A stretch of 64,000 nt of DNA from Acidobacteriota bacterium (GCA_013289855.1 JABCZD010000008.1:176300-240299); one strand, 5' to 3'. Numbered from the stretch's first letter, positions 9,194-18,178 are shown. The notes: generated from the sequence alone by a model not told the origin. Translations and numbers: made by a program.

Positions 9194-9928
9194 TTATTCT
9201 ACCTTTGCCTCCTCTTTCCCCGCTCTCACTCCAAACAACGCCGTCCCCACCCGCACCTCTGTAGCGCCTTCCTCAATCGCCACCGCAAAATCATGCGACA
9301 TCCCCATCGACAACACCGGCAACTTTCTCCCCAGCAGTCCCGCAAGATCGTCACGCACCTCACGCAATTTTCGAAAATAAGGCCGCGCCAATTCCACCTC
9401 CTCCAAGAACGGCGGAATACACATCAAACCAGCCAAATCAATCCCATCCAATCTCGCGACTCGTTCCGCCAACTCCGGAAGCTGACCAATCGCCACGCCG
9501 TTTTTCGTCTCTTCCTCCGCCACCCGCACCTCGATCAACACGCGCAATCTCCCTGCGCCATCAGTCCGCCCGCCTTCACTCCAAGCCCGCCGCAATCGCT
9601 CCGCCACCGCAAAATCATCCACCGAATCCACGCAATCAAAAATCTTCGCCGCCCGCCCCGCCTTGTTACTCTGCAGGTGCCCAATCAGATGCCACACCGC
9701 GCCCGGAAGTAATTCCACCTCGCCGCGTTTCCCTTCCCACTCCTGTACGCGATTTTCCCCAAAGTGCCGCAACCCCGCCGCATACGCTTCGCGGATCGCC
9801 CCCGCAGCATGCGTCTTCGACACCCCAATCAACGTAATCTCCGCCCGCGCCCGACCCGCGCGCAAGCACGCCGCGCCAATCCGCTCCTCCACCCGCAAGA
9901 GATTTTCCGCAATCGACTCCGTATTCAT
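9194..9928 (-). CDS. yggS: YggS/PROSC family PLP-binding protein
   Basis: A 244-residue homologue of YggS, the pyridoxal-5'-phosphate homeostasis protein that binds PLP on a single alanine-racemase-like barrel. The PLP lysine is in LIGVSKTH near residue 37. RHFGENRVQEWEGK, WHLIGHLQSNK, and the C-terminal LSMGMSHDFAVAIEEGATEVRVGTALFG are all family signatures. The ATG at 9928, preceded by GGGGA, was chosen over an upstream start at 10054 because the extra 42 residues come from repeat-rich sequence and have no counterpart in the family. Confidence 0.92.
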   Translation of the reverse strand: MNTESIAENLLRVEERIGAACLRAGRARAEITLIGVSKTHAAGAIREAYAAGLRHFGENRVQEWEGKRGEVELLPGAVWHLIGHLQSNKAGRAAKIFDCVDSVDDFAVAERLRRAWSEGGRTDGAGRLRVLIEVRVAEEETKNGVAIGQLPELAERVARLDGIDLAGLMCIPPFLEEVELARPYFRKLREVRDDLAGLLGRKLPVLSMGMSHDFAVAIEEGATEVRVGTALFGVRAGKEEAKVE

Positions 9929-10254
9929 CTTTTCCCCGTCACCGCACGATCGTAACACGCACCCACGAATCAATTTTCGTAGCCCCTGCAACCGTTGATT
10001 TTTGCCGTTGATTTTGTAGCGGCCGGGCTTCAGTGCCGGCCATCCAAATTCCAAATTGATGTAGCCGTTCGCCGTGCGTAGGCTTCAGCACTCCGCCGTT
10101 CGGCGCCGCCAGCGCTGAGCTTGATGCCAAGACAACCAGGGAGGGCCCGACTTTAGTCGAGCCGTAAAGGCCGCGCTAAAAAACGGGCTTTAGCCGCTGA
10201 GGGGCCGTTTCTGCAGTCTCTTCACTCCGGCGTGTCCAGCTCCGGCTAGCACCC
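9929..10254. other. Gene-free gap with repeat material
   Basis: No credible gene. It holds a REP-like palindrome (10016-10042) and a stretch near 10142-10215 with short GC-rich inverted repeats such as CCCGACTTTAGTCGAG and CGGGCTTTAGCCGCTGAGG. The second recurs in degenerate form near 13705-13755. Confidence 0.5.
10016..10042 (+). repeat. REP-like palindrome (GTAGCGGC type)
   Basis: GTAGCGGCCGGGCTTCAGTG followed by CCGGCC: same GTAGCGGC flank and CTTCAG loop as the other copies, with a different stem. Confidence 0.55.
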
Positions 10255-12654
10255 CTACTGCGCCGGCGCCCGTAACTCATACTCATGCGGCGCCTCCGCC
10301 CCCAGCAAATACCGCACAAAGTAATCCCACCGCCTCCGCGTCATGTACAAAGCCTCGCTCCCATACCCATGGTGCTGATTCGGCAGTAGCAAAAGATCAA
10401 AATCCTTATTCGCCTTAATCAACGCATCCACCACCAGCAGCGTGTTATACGGCGGCACATTATCATCCAGCGTCCCGTGCGCCAGCAGCAGGTGCCCCTT
10501 CAAATTCTTCGCCAAACTCTGATTATCCTGATCGTCGTAGTTACTCGTCCCGTCCGCATTCTTCACCAGCAGTCCCTGATAGCGTTCGCCCCAATCGTCC
10601 TCATATTCCCGATTGTCGTGATTGCCCGATTCCGAAATCCCCACTTTAAAAAAATCCGGATACCGGAACATGGCATCCGCCGCCGCATACCCTCCGCCGG
10701 AGTGTCCATAAATTCCCACACGCTCGATATCAATCCACGAATATTTCTGCGCCAGCTCTTTCATCCCCGCCACTTGGTCCGGCAGCGTGTCGTCGCCCAT
10801 GTTCCCGTAGTAAAAGTCATGAAATTTCTTCGAGCGCAGCGGATTCCCCATCCCTTCGATTTCCACCACCACAAAACCAAGCTCCGCCAAACTCTGCGGA
10901 TCCCCGCGCCCCGGCGCAAATCCCCAGTACCCCACGCTGCCGCCTTGCGGTCCCGGATAAATACGATTCACGATCGGATATTTTTTTGTCACATCCAGAT
11001 TCGTCGGCCCGTACATCAACCCATAAAGATCGGTAACTCCATCTCGCGCTTTCACAACAATAGGAACCGGCGCGATCCAGCCCGCCGCCAGCAGCCGCGA
11101 GATATCCGTCTTCTCCACCGTCGACAGCAGTTTGCCCGCTTCATCTCGCGCCACCGCCACCGCGGGGACGTTTGGCTGCGAGTAGCTGTCGAGAAAATAC
11201 CGCCCGGAAAGCGAAAAACTCACCTCATGATTCCCATCTTCCGGCGTCAACAACGTCAGGTTCTTCCCGTCGAACCCGATACGATACAAATGCGCGAAAT
11301 AAGGGTTCCGCCCTTTTTCCCGCCCGCCCGCCAAAAAGTACAGCAGCCGATTTTTTTCATCCACGCGCAGGAACTGCGTCACCACCCAGTCGCCGGACGT
11401 AATTTGGTTTTTTAATTTTCCCGTCGACAAATCGTACAAATACAAATGTCCCCAATTGTCGCGCTCGGAAAACCAGATCACTTCGTTCGACGCCGGCAAA
11501 TACCTCCAGTTCGCCCGCCCCCACCCGGATTCATACTGCGTCGCGACCCTCTCTTCGAGCACATCGCGCACCGCTCCCGTCGCCGCGTCCGCCACGCGCA
11601 ATTGCTCGTGCTTGTGATCGCGCGACGTCGAAACAAACGCCAGATGCGTCCCATCCGCGCTCCACTCCACGTCGTCCCAATTGCTGCCGCGGCATTCCAC
11701 GTCGTCACACAGCGTCGAGCGGTGCTGGTCCGCAGCCAGCTGCAGCCGGATCACTTTCGGCTCATCCACATTAATGATCACCCGCTGGATCGTCGTAACC
11801 ACCTCATCCCCCGGCAGCGGATACTTCCACTCCTTCAGCACCGGATGCCCCACCTTCGTCTCCACCAGATACATCTCGCCGACCCCGCGCTGATCCTGCT
11901 GAAACGTCGCGATTTTTTTCGAGTCCGGCGACCACAGCAGGATCGCCCGGTCGCTGTGAATCCATCCCGCATTATCCGTGGCATACCCAAAATCCTTCAC
12001 GCCATCCGTGGTCAGCTGCGTTTCCTTTCCCGTCGCCACTTCGCGCACCCACAAGTTGTAATCGCGAATAAACGCCGCCCGCTTGCCATCCGGCGAAAGC
12101 TCTTCCGGCGCAGCCCCCGCGCCCTTCCCGGTTTTCTTGTCCTCTGTGCAGCTGTACGTTTGCAAATTGCAGCTCCAATGCTGCGCCTTCACCTGAAACG
12201 AAATGCCCTTCCCGTCCGCCGAAAACTCAAAGCTCACGAACGGCAAGTGCCCCGCGTTATACGCCGCTCCCGCCGCCGTGGAAAGCGCGGCAGCAATTTT
12301 GGCGTGGTCGAACGCCGGCTGCCGCGTCCCGTGTACAGCGTCATAAATCACAAACTCGCTTCCCTCCGGCCCAAGGTTGCGGTACCAAAAACGCTCCCCG
12401 TCCAGCCACTTCGCATGCACCTCGTGCAACACCAGCGGCCGCGTGTTGTACGCCATGAATTTTTCCGCCCGCGAATAATCCGCGGCCGTCAACACCTGTC
12501 GCGTTGCGCTCGTCGTCGTTGTGTTAGTTGTCGTCGTTGCGGTATTCGTGGTGCCAGACTCTTGCGCCGTCAACGGCATCGCCGTGCACACCGCCAGAGT
12601 GGCCAGCAAAACCACTCGCCACCGCCCCACACTTGCCTCCGCCGGAAATCGCAT
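10255..12654 (-). CDS. Secreted S9 peptidase, dipeptidyl peptidase IV-like
   Basis: A 799-residue exported serine peptidase of the DPP4 type, predicted to remove N-terminal dipeptides. After a signal peptide (residues about 10-32) comes the eight-bladed DPP4 N-terminal propeller, including the WSPDSKKIATF and TNDGVKDFGYATDN-like segments. The C-terminal alpha/beta-hydrolase domain has the nucleophile in GHSGGG, the Asp in HGTLDDNVPP and the His in NQHHGYG. I prefer the ATG at 12654, which has GAGGA upstream. A GTG eight codons earlier (12678) is possible. The low-complexity Thr/Asn run just after the signal peptide (TTTTNTTTTS) is probably a linker. Confidence 0.93.
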   Translation of the reverse strand: MRFPAEASVGRWRVVLLATLAVCTAMPLTAQESGTTNTATTTTNTTTTSATRQVLTAADYSRAEKFMAYNTRPLVLHEVHAKWLDGERFWYRNLGPEGSEFVIYDAVHGTRQPAFDHAKIAAALSTAAGAAYNAGHLPFVSFEFSADGKGISFQVKAQHWSCNLQTYSCTEDKKTGKGAGAAPEELSPDGKRAAFIRDYNLWVREVATGKETQLTTDGVKDFGYATDNAGWIHSDRAILLWSPDSKKIATFQQDQRGVGEMYLVETKVGHPVLKEWKYPLPGDEVVTTIQRVIINVDEPKVIRLQLAADQHRSTLCDDVECRGSNWDDVEWSADGTHLAFVSTSRDHKHEQLRVADAATGAVRDVLEERVATQYESGWGRANWRYLPASNEVIWFSERDNWGHLYLYDLSTGKLKNQITSGDWVVTQFLRVDEKNRLLYFLAGGREKGRNPYFAHLYRIGFDGKNLTLLTPEDGNHEVSFSLSGRYFLDSYSQPNVPAVAVARDEAGKLLSTVEKTDISRLLAAGWIAPVPIVVKARDGVTDLYGLMYGPTNLDVTKKYPIVNRIYPGPQGGSVGYWGFAPGRGDPQSLAELGFVVVEIEGMGNPLRSKKFHDFYYGNMGDDTLPDQVAGMKELAQKYSWIDIERVGIYGHSGGGYAAADAMFRYPDFFKVGISESGNHDNREYEDDWGERYQGLLVKNADGTSNYDDQDNQSLAKNLKGHLLLAHGTLDDNVPPYNTLLVVDALIKANKDFDLLLLPNQHHGYGSEALYMTRRRWDYFVRYLLGAEAPHEYELRAPAQ

Positions 12655-13088
12655 TCGGTTCCTCTTTAAATTGCGCACTACCGCTTAGTCGTCCCAACTT
12701 CGAATTCAGCGCCCCAGCCTTCATTTTCCGCTAGCGCGCCCAAAACTCTCCCCCACTAGGACGCGGTAGCATCGCGCTTGCCCGCCACGAAAGTCAAGCC
12801 AAGCGTCTTCATCTTCCCCACCAGCGACGCAGTCGGCAAACTCGATCCCACGTAACCCGCCTTCACGCACCACTGAACGTTACAAAGATTCTTGCGCGTC
12901 CTACTATCGGCCACCCGTACGAAAGTACAGTAACCGTTTGGGGTACGCCGCGTCACGACGTGATGTGGCGCTTTTCCCCGACATCTATCATGGCCCTAGC
13001 CTAACTTGGTCCAAGTTGGCCCCCGTCGGTCAAAGTTGGCTCAAGTTGGCCCAATTGGCCCCAATTGGAACGTCTCCGCGAGGTCCAC
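12655..13088. other. Gap with short GTTGGC repeats
   Basis: No confident gene. Bases 13003-13070 contain several degenerate copies of CAAGTTGGCC. A 66-codon minus-strand frame (12756-12956) has a coding-like look but lacks a ribosome site and a recognisable family, so I do not call it. Confidence 0.4.
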
Positions 13089-13556
13089 ATGCGAAAATAC
13101 ACGGCAATGCTCTTCCTCCTGACTTTTCCCGCTCTATGCGTGGCGCAAACGACCAAGCCAAAATCGAGCACCAAGAAAACTTCCACCACTGCATCGCCAA
13201 CTCCGGTTAAGCCAGCAGAGCCCAAGCGCACCTACGCCGACCTGTCCATCGGCGAATTAGTCGCTGAGGATCCGAATCGCTGGACCGAGAAAATGTCCAG
13301 CCACGCCGCGTTGAGCGGCTTCGTCACCGATGTAACCAAACGCGACGACGGCGACGTAACCATTCGCATCTGCGAAAACCCCAGAATCGACGGCATGGAC
13401 CGCGCCCGCTGCGTCATCGCACAATGCATTCCAAAAATTCCCTGCGATGCGCCTAAAATCGGCAAGCCCATCACCGTCGACGGCATCACCCGCTACGACG
13501 CGAAAGTCGGCAGCCATTGGTGGGAGATCAATCCCGTCGAGCAAATAGAAAAATAG
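13089..13556 (+). CDS. Small secreted protein, unknown
   Basis: A 155-residue protein starting at an ATG with GAGGT upstream. Residues 1-19 are a signal peptide (cleavage after CVA). A Lys/Ser/Thr/Pro-rich linker follows (KPKSSTKKTSTTASPTPVKP), then a compact 100-residue domain with WTEKMSSHAALSGFVTDVTKRDDGDVTIRICENP and Cys residues near IAQC and KIPC. The pattern of a short beta-rich domain with ALSGFVTDV resembles small OB-like exported domains, but I cannot name a family. It could be a periplasmic ligand-binding protein. Confidence 0.7.
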   Translation: MRKYTAMLFLLTFPALCVAQTTKPKSSTKKTSTTASPTPVKPAEPKRTYADLSIGELVAEDPNRWTEKMSSHAALSGFVTDVTKRDDGDVTIRICENPRIDGMDRARCVIAQCIPKIPCDAPKIGKPITVDGITRYDAKVGSHWWEINPVEQIEK

Positions 13557-13866
13557 CTCGCAGCCGTCTCAAACCCCGACGATCCCACAAATCCACGCCT
13601 CCGTTTTCGCGTGGCCGTGGCATTTCTTCTAGTCTTTTAATTTCCAGCTTTTAGCTACGCTGCAATTTTGTTAACGCTGTCTAGCAAACGCTTGGCTACC
13701 AAGGCGCTTCAGCGGCTGAGGAGCCGCTCTTGCGCTTTTCCCCGCAGTCTCTGTAGCCGAATCATCGGTCTCCATGCGTAACGCAAAAGCGAACGGCTGG
13801 CATCCTCGCCAGCCGTTCGCTTTTATCCATTGCTTGTTGCAGTTCTTCCTTCTGGTTAGCGGCCGT
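13557..13866. other. Intergenic gap with terminator and repeat remnants
   Basis: No gene seen. It holds degenerate repeat sequence (13705-13755) related to that at 10170-10215 and a strong hairpin at 13785-13824. Confidence 0.5.
13785..13824 (-). terminator. Strong intrinsic terminator hairpin
   Basis: A perfect 17-bp stem (AAAAGCGAACGGCTGGC and its complement) with a six-base loop. It lies 43 bp after the stop of the WXPGXW-repeat gene, with Us from the stem end on that strand. It may serve the plus-strand gene as well. Confidence 0.75.
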
Positions 13867-15162
13867 TCACTTGGCCGGTTTGGTGGTCTTGTCGTTGTGC
13901 TTTTCGTTGTGGATCTGTTTGCTATTTTTGTTTTGCTCTTTGTTGACTTGCTTTTTTTGCTCGGCGTTGAGTGCCCCGCCGTTCGCGGTGCGGTCGTTAT
14001 GCACCTGCTGGGCGACTTTGGCTTGGTTGGCATTGGTCTTGGCGGCTTCGCCAGAGGTCATTTGCCCGCTGCGCAGCCCGTTCGCCGTGCGCTGCTGCTG
14101 GTTGGCTTCCCGGTCGTCCACGGCGTTGGGTTTGACGGTATTGCCGTTGTGCTTTTCGTTGTAGATCTGGCGGCTGGCGGCGTTTTGTTCGCCGTTGATC
14201 TGCTGTTTCTCCTGGCCGGTCAACTTGCCACCGTTGGCAGCGCGATCGTTGTGCACCTGCTGGTCGATGTTCGATTGCGTGCGCTCGGCTTTGGCGGCTT
14301 CGCCAGAGGTCATCTGACCGCTGCGCAGCCCGTTGGCGATGCGTTGGTCCTGATTGGCTTCACGCGTGTTGGGGTTGTAGTTCTTCCCCGCGCTGCGGTC
14401 GGCAGCCGATATCGGCTGTGACGCCGCGTGCTGCTGCGCCACCTGATGATAAGCGTTCACGTTGGAGGCCGCCGGAGTTCCCGGCGTTCCGTGGTTCACG
14501 GAAGCCAGCTGCGAACGGTCCTGCGCAGCGAAGTTCGCGTGCTGCACCTGGTTCGCGGTCGGCTGAATATGCTGCTCGTTGGCAGCTCGCAGCTCCGTGG
14601 CCGACGCCTGCGCCTGAATGCCCGCGCCGCCGTTGAAGCTCACGTGCTCGTTGTTGACGATGGTGTTCTGCGTAACGATGGTGCGGTTCTCGTACACGTT
14701 GGTCACATGCACGCTACCAAAATTCGCCACCGCGCTGTTGTACGCGAATACTCCACCGCGCCACTCACCGCCGGCAAACCCGACGCCGCCATAGCCGAAG
14801 CCGTAGTTAACTCCACCATAGAAGCCGATGTGCGGGCCCCAGTAGCCAGCGTGCCAGCCATAGGCACCGCCGGCGAAGCCCCAATACCCGGGCGTCCATA
14901 GCACGCCAACGCTGGGGGGTTGCACCCAAACTCCAGGAACCCAGTAGTAGCCGGCGTCACCGTAGCCCCAATAGCCTGGCGTCCAGTGATAGCCCGGCGC
15001 GGGAAGCGGGGGCTGTACGTACACCGGCAAAGCCGGTGGCGGAACGTGCACGGAAATACCAATGCCGATAGCCACCTGCGCGTGCGCCACCGGCAGAGTG
15101 AGCATAGGCGCAGCAATAGCCGCCGCAACCAGCAGCTTGCGAACTCCTGAGAGAACAGACAT
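13867..15162 (-). CDS. Secreted YXWXPGXW-repeat protein with duplicated C-terminal region
   Basis: A 431-residue exported protein. The ATG at 15162 has AGGAGGA upstream and opens a signal peptide cleaved near AHAQ. Residues about 30-150 are rich in Gly/Tyr/Trp with repeated YxWxPGxW units (YHWTPGYWG, YYWVPGVWV, VLWTPGYWG), as in YXWXPGXW-repeat proteins of the outer membrane or envelope. A His/Asn/Gln-rich stretch follows. The C-terminal 150 residues consist of two tandem copies of about 75 residues sharing ANGLRSGQMTSGEAAK and QQVHNDR-ANGG. The function is unknown; the repeats suggest an envelope or matrix structural role. Confidence 0.85.
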   Translation of the reverse strand: MSVLSGVRKLLVAAAIAAPMLTLPVAHAQVAIGIGISVHVPPPALPVYVQPPLPAPGYHWTPGYWGYGDAGYYWVPGVWVQPPSVGVLWTPGYWGFAGGAYGWHAGYWGPHIGFYGGVNYGFGYGGVGFAGGEWRGGVFAYNSAVANFGSVHVTNVYENRTIVTQNTIVNNEHVSFNGGAGIQAQASATELRAANEQHIQPTANQVQHANFAAQDRSQLASVNHGTPGTPAASNVNAYHQVAQQHAASQPISAADRSAGKNYNPNTREANQDQRIANGLRSGQMTSGEAAKAERTQSNIDQQVHNDRAANGGKLTGQEKQQINGEQNAASRQIYNEKHNGNTVKPNAVDDREANQQQRTANGLRSGQMTSGEAAKTNANQAKVAQQVHNDRTANGGALNAEQKKQVNKEQNKNSKQIHNEKHNDKTTKPAK

Positions 15163-15606
15163 GGTCTTCCTCCTGAAAGTGAGATACATCAATTATAACG
15201 TTCGTTTTTCGAGCTACCCGGACTCTGTGGGCCTGTGTTTTCAAACACCAAACAAGACAATTTGTTGCTGGAAAAAACGAGCCAGGATAAGGCGGTTTGC
15301 CAAACCAGTTGCCAAACCAAAGGTTCCGCCATAACGGTCCTTCCGAGGGCCGCGGAAGTGCCGCAGGCGCGGAAGGCTGCGTGGCGTGACGCGCGCAACG
15401 AATCCGGAGCCCCGAAGGGGCGATAGAGGTTAGCCTAGCGCGCGAGCGCTGGGTGTGCGAGCGCACCACAACACCCTCCGGAGCGCCGCAGGCGCGGTAC
15501 AAGGCCTTTGGCATTCGGCGGTCCATTTCGATTCTGCGTCGCTGCGTGACGCGACGTATCGAGCCTCGTGAGCGCGTGCGTAGGCGCGCGGTCCTCTTCG
15601 AGCTTT

Positions 15607-15633
15607 CGTAGTGGCGAATCTTCAGATTCGCAC
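15607..15633 (+). repeat. REP-like palindrome (GTAGTGGC type)
   Basis: GTAGTGGCGAATCTTCAGAT then TCGC, nearly identical to the copies at 19107, 19157 and 49996. Confidence 0.7.
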
Positions 15634-15699
15634 CCCGCCAGCCCGTTCGTCGGGAGTTGTGAGAACGGTGCCGGTGGCGGGCGGTGGGTTGGAATCCGT

Positions 15700-15915
15700 A
15701 GAGTCTTGGCGCGGACGGCGAGCATGAGTTTGGAGTTACGTAGGTCCCAGGAGAGTACTGCGAGGGAGGGTGGGACGTTGATGGCTGGTTGCGGACGGGG
15801 CGGGGAGCGTCGGTCATGTCGATTCCGCCGGAATCGTGAGGGGAATTTTGTTTATCGATGGCGGGGAGGGTGCGGAGTAGCAGGCTATTGATGTAGGTGA
15901 GGACGGCGTCACGGT
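15700..15915 (-). pseudogene. Decayed fragment related to the zinc-ribbon-like gene at 18650
   Basis: The minus strand encodes DAVLTYINSLLLRTLPAIDKQ, closely matching AAVLAYISSLLLRTLPAMSQQ in the protein at 18650-19630. The match begins abruptly near 15913 and fades after about 30 residues. There is no N-terminal Cys/His part in any frame nearby. I read it as a truncated paralogue. The boundaries are approximate. Confidence 0.5.
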
Positions 15916-16209
15916 GTCGGTGGCGAACGGGCGCGTCGAGCACGAGGTCCGCTTGCAGGATTTTACGAAATGGCTTAAGAAGCCGGGCGGCTCGCCCCGC
16001 GAGGTCAGTGACCGCAAGCGGCTGCGGGAGATTCTGGGGATGACAGCGACACGTTGAGTCTGGCAAGGCCGCGTAACCAAGGGATGGCGCTTCTTTCAAA
16101 ATCGACCGCGACGAATACGTCATCCTGTCCATCATCCGCACCCGAAATAAGGCTAGAATTCCCGCAGCGCAATAGGCGCGGCAGAGGGAGGCGTGCATAA
16201 GCGGTTAGA

Positions 16210-17109
16210 CTACTCCACCTCTTTGCAATTTGGCTTTCGAGACAGCCACCTTACGCCAGACGGCCTGATGTCGACCACGTCAACAGCCCCTCCAACTCCG
16301 ACGGGTTCTCCAACATAAAAATCGCTCGCGAACTCCACGCTCCAGACAGCTAACTGATTTAGATAGCGGAAATAATAGTCGTGAGGTGAAATGAATCCGA
16401 GGCTAGATTGCCAAGCGATTTTTATTTGATTAAATTTGGGATTCTGACCGGAGATAAACTCATTAGTGACGGAGTTGAACGACATCACCGTGGCATTTTG
16501 TTGGGGTAATTCTTCAAACTTAGCGTGGATGCTTGGTAGCTGCTGTGGCGGGTGAGCCAAATGCAGCTCTACTAGAAAAATCCTAGCTCGTCCATTTTCA
16601 ACATCGGCGAACACCGCTTGGGTGAAGTTATCTTTTAAAGCCCCGACGGGCGCAAACATCCGCACGAAACCTTCAGGGTTGCCTTTGAGCGCTTTTGTAA
16701 ATAAATCGAGCGCGCAGTCACGCCATCCTTCTGCGGTCGCTCTTGCTGGGCTTTCGGAGTGAGAAGCGATGGCCGCCATCGCCGCCTGTTTAGCAATAAC
16801 GTGAGAATCCCAATCGTGTCGTTTGCCGTCAATCGACATTCCTAATCTTCGAAGGCCCGCCGAACCGAAGATTACCTTCCCCGAATAATTTGATAACTTG
16901 CAGTCCTTATCATCGAACTTGTCGTGGGTCGCCTTGCCTCTGCTGTCTGCCGCGATCAAGGCTTCGTCGTCCAGTGCCCCAGCAACTACCACCGTACCGT
17001 GCCTAAAGTTATCAAAGGACGCCTGCGGTTGCGGGGTTGCTAATTGGGGTGCGGCTATCGATGCAGCGACCAGCGCGGTCAGCAAAGCGACCGAAAAAGC
17101 TAGCTTCAT
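16210..17109 (-). CDS. Secreted protein with proteasome-beta-like Ntn-hydrolase pattern
   Basis: A 299-residue protein with a signal peptide (residues 1-20, AASIAAP). Residues 38-85 read like the start of a proteasome beta subunit: a Gly-Thr junction (G38-T39), LIAADSR, then CKL and VIFGSAGL. Counting T39 as position 1, Asp is at 17 (D55) and Lys at 33 (K71), exactly the proteasome catalytic Thr1/Asp17/Lys33 spacing. FTQAVFADVENGRARIFLVEL further on resembles the later beta strands. The C-terminal 90 residues are unlike proteasome subunits. This suggests an exported self-processing N-terminal nucleophile hydrolase, possibly a peptidase. The family assignment is by motif only. It has no operon partner. 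Confidence 0.6.
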   Translation of the reverse strand: MKLAFSVALLTALVAASIAAPQLATPQPQASFDNFRHGTVVVAGALDDEALIAADSRGKATHDKFDDKDCKLSNYSGKVIFGSAGLRRLGMSIDGKRHDWDSHVIAKQAAMAAIASHSESPARATAEGWRDCALDLFTKALKGNPEGFVRMFAPVGALKDNFTQAVFADVENGRARIFLVELHLAHPPQQLPSIHAKFEELPQQNATVMSFNSVTNEFISGQNPKFNQIKIAWQSSLGFISPHDYYFRYLNQLAVWSVEFASDFYVGEPVGVGGAVDVVDIRPSGVRWLSRKPNCKEVE

Positions 17110-17417
17110 GGCCGGATGTTATCACGACCGCTACTAGCGTGGTATCGTGCGGTGGCGGGTGGCCGATAGGTTCTTCTGAAATTTGAATTCGCGGTTAGTG
17201 CATCCTCCGATCAACGAATACCTTCGAGGGTGGCGTACCCTTTGCGGTTTTCACTTTGCAAAGGGTGGGGCGCTCGTCGGCGTTAAAGCGTGCGGCTTTC
17301 AATCCGTCTCCCTTCCCTCGTCTTGCGGCGGTGTGTCGTTTCCAGACCAGCCAACGATCTCGACACCTCCAACGAATGCCACATGACAATCACGCACCGA
17401 TAAGGTAATTTTGCTTC
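17110..17417. other. Gap between Ntn-like gene and toxin-antitoxin pair
   Basis: No gene seen. A 9-bp inverted repeat, ACCCTTTGC and GCAAAGGGT (17237-17266), could form a hairpin. The rest is unremarkable. Confidence 0.4.
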
Positions 17418-17684
17418 ATGGAAACCGTCAGCGTGGAGTTGCCCTCAGCGCTTCTAAAGGCCGCCAACCTCGAGGGCAGTAACCTATCCCTCGAAGCCGC
17501 TCGCCTGCTCGCGCTCGAACTGTATCGCGAAGACAAAATCTCTCTGGGCCGCGCCGCCGAGCTCTGCCGCACCCCCCTCGCCCAATTCATGGATTTCGCT
17601 GCCCAGCACGGCGTCCCGCCGCTTCGCTATACCCTGGAAGCTCTGGACAACGAACGCCGCTCTGCTGACCTCAACAAAGCGTGA
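17418..17684 (+). CDS. UPF0175 family protein, probable antitoxin
   Basis: An 88-residue protein of the UPF0175 family: short proteins with a helix-turn-helix-like region that are usually found upstream of DUF3368 genes. The conserved part is EAARLLALELYREDKISLGRAAELCRTPLAQFMDFAAQHGVP (residues about 27-68). The downstream gene overlaps by four bases (GTGA), the typical antitoxin-toxin arrangement. I infer it binds its own promoter and neutralises the partner. Confidence 0.85.
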   Translation: METVSVELPSALLKAANLEGSNLSLEAARLLALELYREDKISLGRAAELCRTPLAQFMDFAAQHGVPPLRYTLEALDNERRSADLNKA

Positions 17685-18178
17685 CCATCGTCGCCGATTC
17701 TTCGCCTCTCGTGATTCTGGCAAAGCTCGGCTGCTTTGACCTCCTCCCTCAACTCTTCCCGGTTTTGCATATTTCTTTCGAAGTACACCACGAGGTGGTG
17801 GTCGCTGGTGCGGGTTTGCCTGGCGCCGCGGAAGTCGCCGGTGCCACATGGATTGTCGTAAAATCGTTAAAAGATCCGGCTGCCTTACTAGCTGCGCGTG
17901 AACGCCATTCCCTCGGCGCCGGAGAACTCGGCACCATATTCCTGGCAAAAGAACTCCATGCCAACATCGTACTTCTTGATGACCATAAGGCCCGTCAATT
18001 CGCCGCAGCCGAAGGCCTGCGCGTCCACGGAAGCGTTGGCCTTCTCGAAAAACTTCACCAGGCGGGCCACCTTCATGATCTTCGCAACGCCTTCCGAGCA
18101 CTCCTCAGTCACAACGTCTACATAGACCCCCGTCTCCTCGACTTGCGTCTCAAAGCACTAGGACTGTCACCTCTCTAA
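17681..18178 (+). CDS. DUF3368 PIN-like protein, probable toxin
   Basis: A 165-residue protein with a PIN-like nuclease fold. It starts VADSSPLVILAKLG (acidic residue Asp5), has the central LGAGELGTIFLAKE with Glu at about 85, and LLDDHKARQFAAAEGLRVHGSVGLL near 110-130. This matches DUF3368 proteins, thought to be RNase toxins partnered with UPF0175. The GTG start is coupled to the upstream gene. All expected acidic residues are present, so the toxin should be intact. Confidence 0.85.
   Translation: MTIVADSSPLVILAKLGCFDLLPQLFPVLHISFEVHHEVVVAGAGLPGAAEVAGATWIVVKSLKDPAALLAARERHSLGAGELGTIFLAKELHANIVLLDDHKARQFAAAEGLRVHGSVGLLEKLHQAGHLHDLRNAFRALLSHNVYIDPRLLDLRLKALGLSPL

Larger units (their letters stand above)
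15163..16209. other. 1 kb repeat-rich gap with decayed sequence
   Basis: No intact gene is convincing. It contains GC-rich inverted repeats (15340-15500), one REP-like palindrome (15607-15633), a decayed fragment related to the gene at 18650 (about 15700-15915, minus strand), and a short open plus frame (15880-16057, ending LREILGMTATR) with no clear start. The mix suggests a graveyard of transferred or duplicated DNA. Confidence 0.5.

Noticed and set aside
12756..12956. 66-codon minus-strand reading frame
   Set aside because: Composition looks partly protein-like but there is no ribosome site, family or neighbour to support it.
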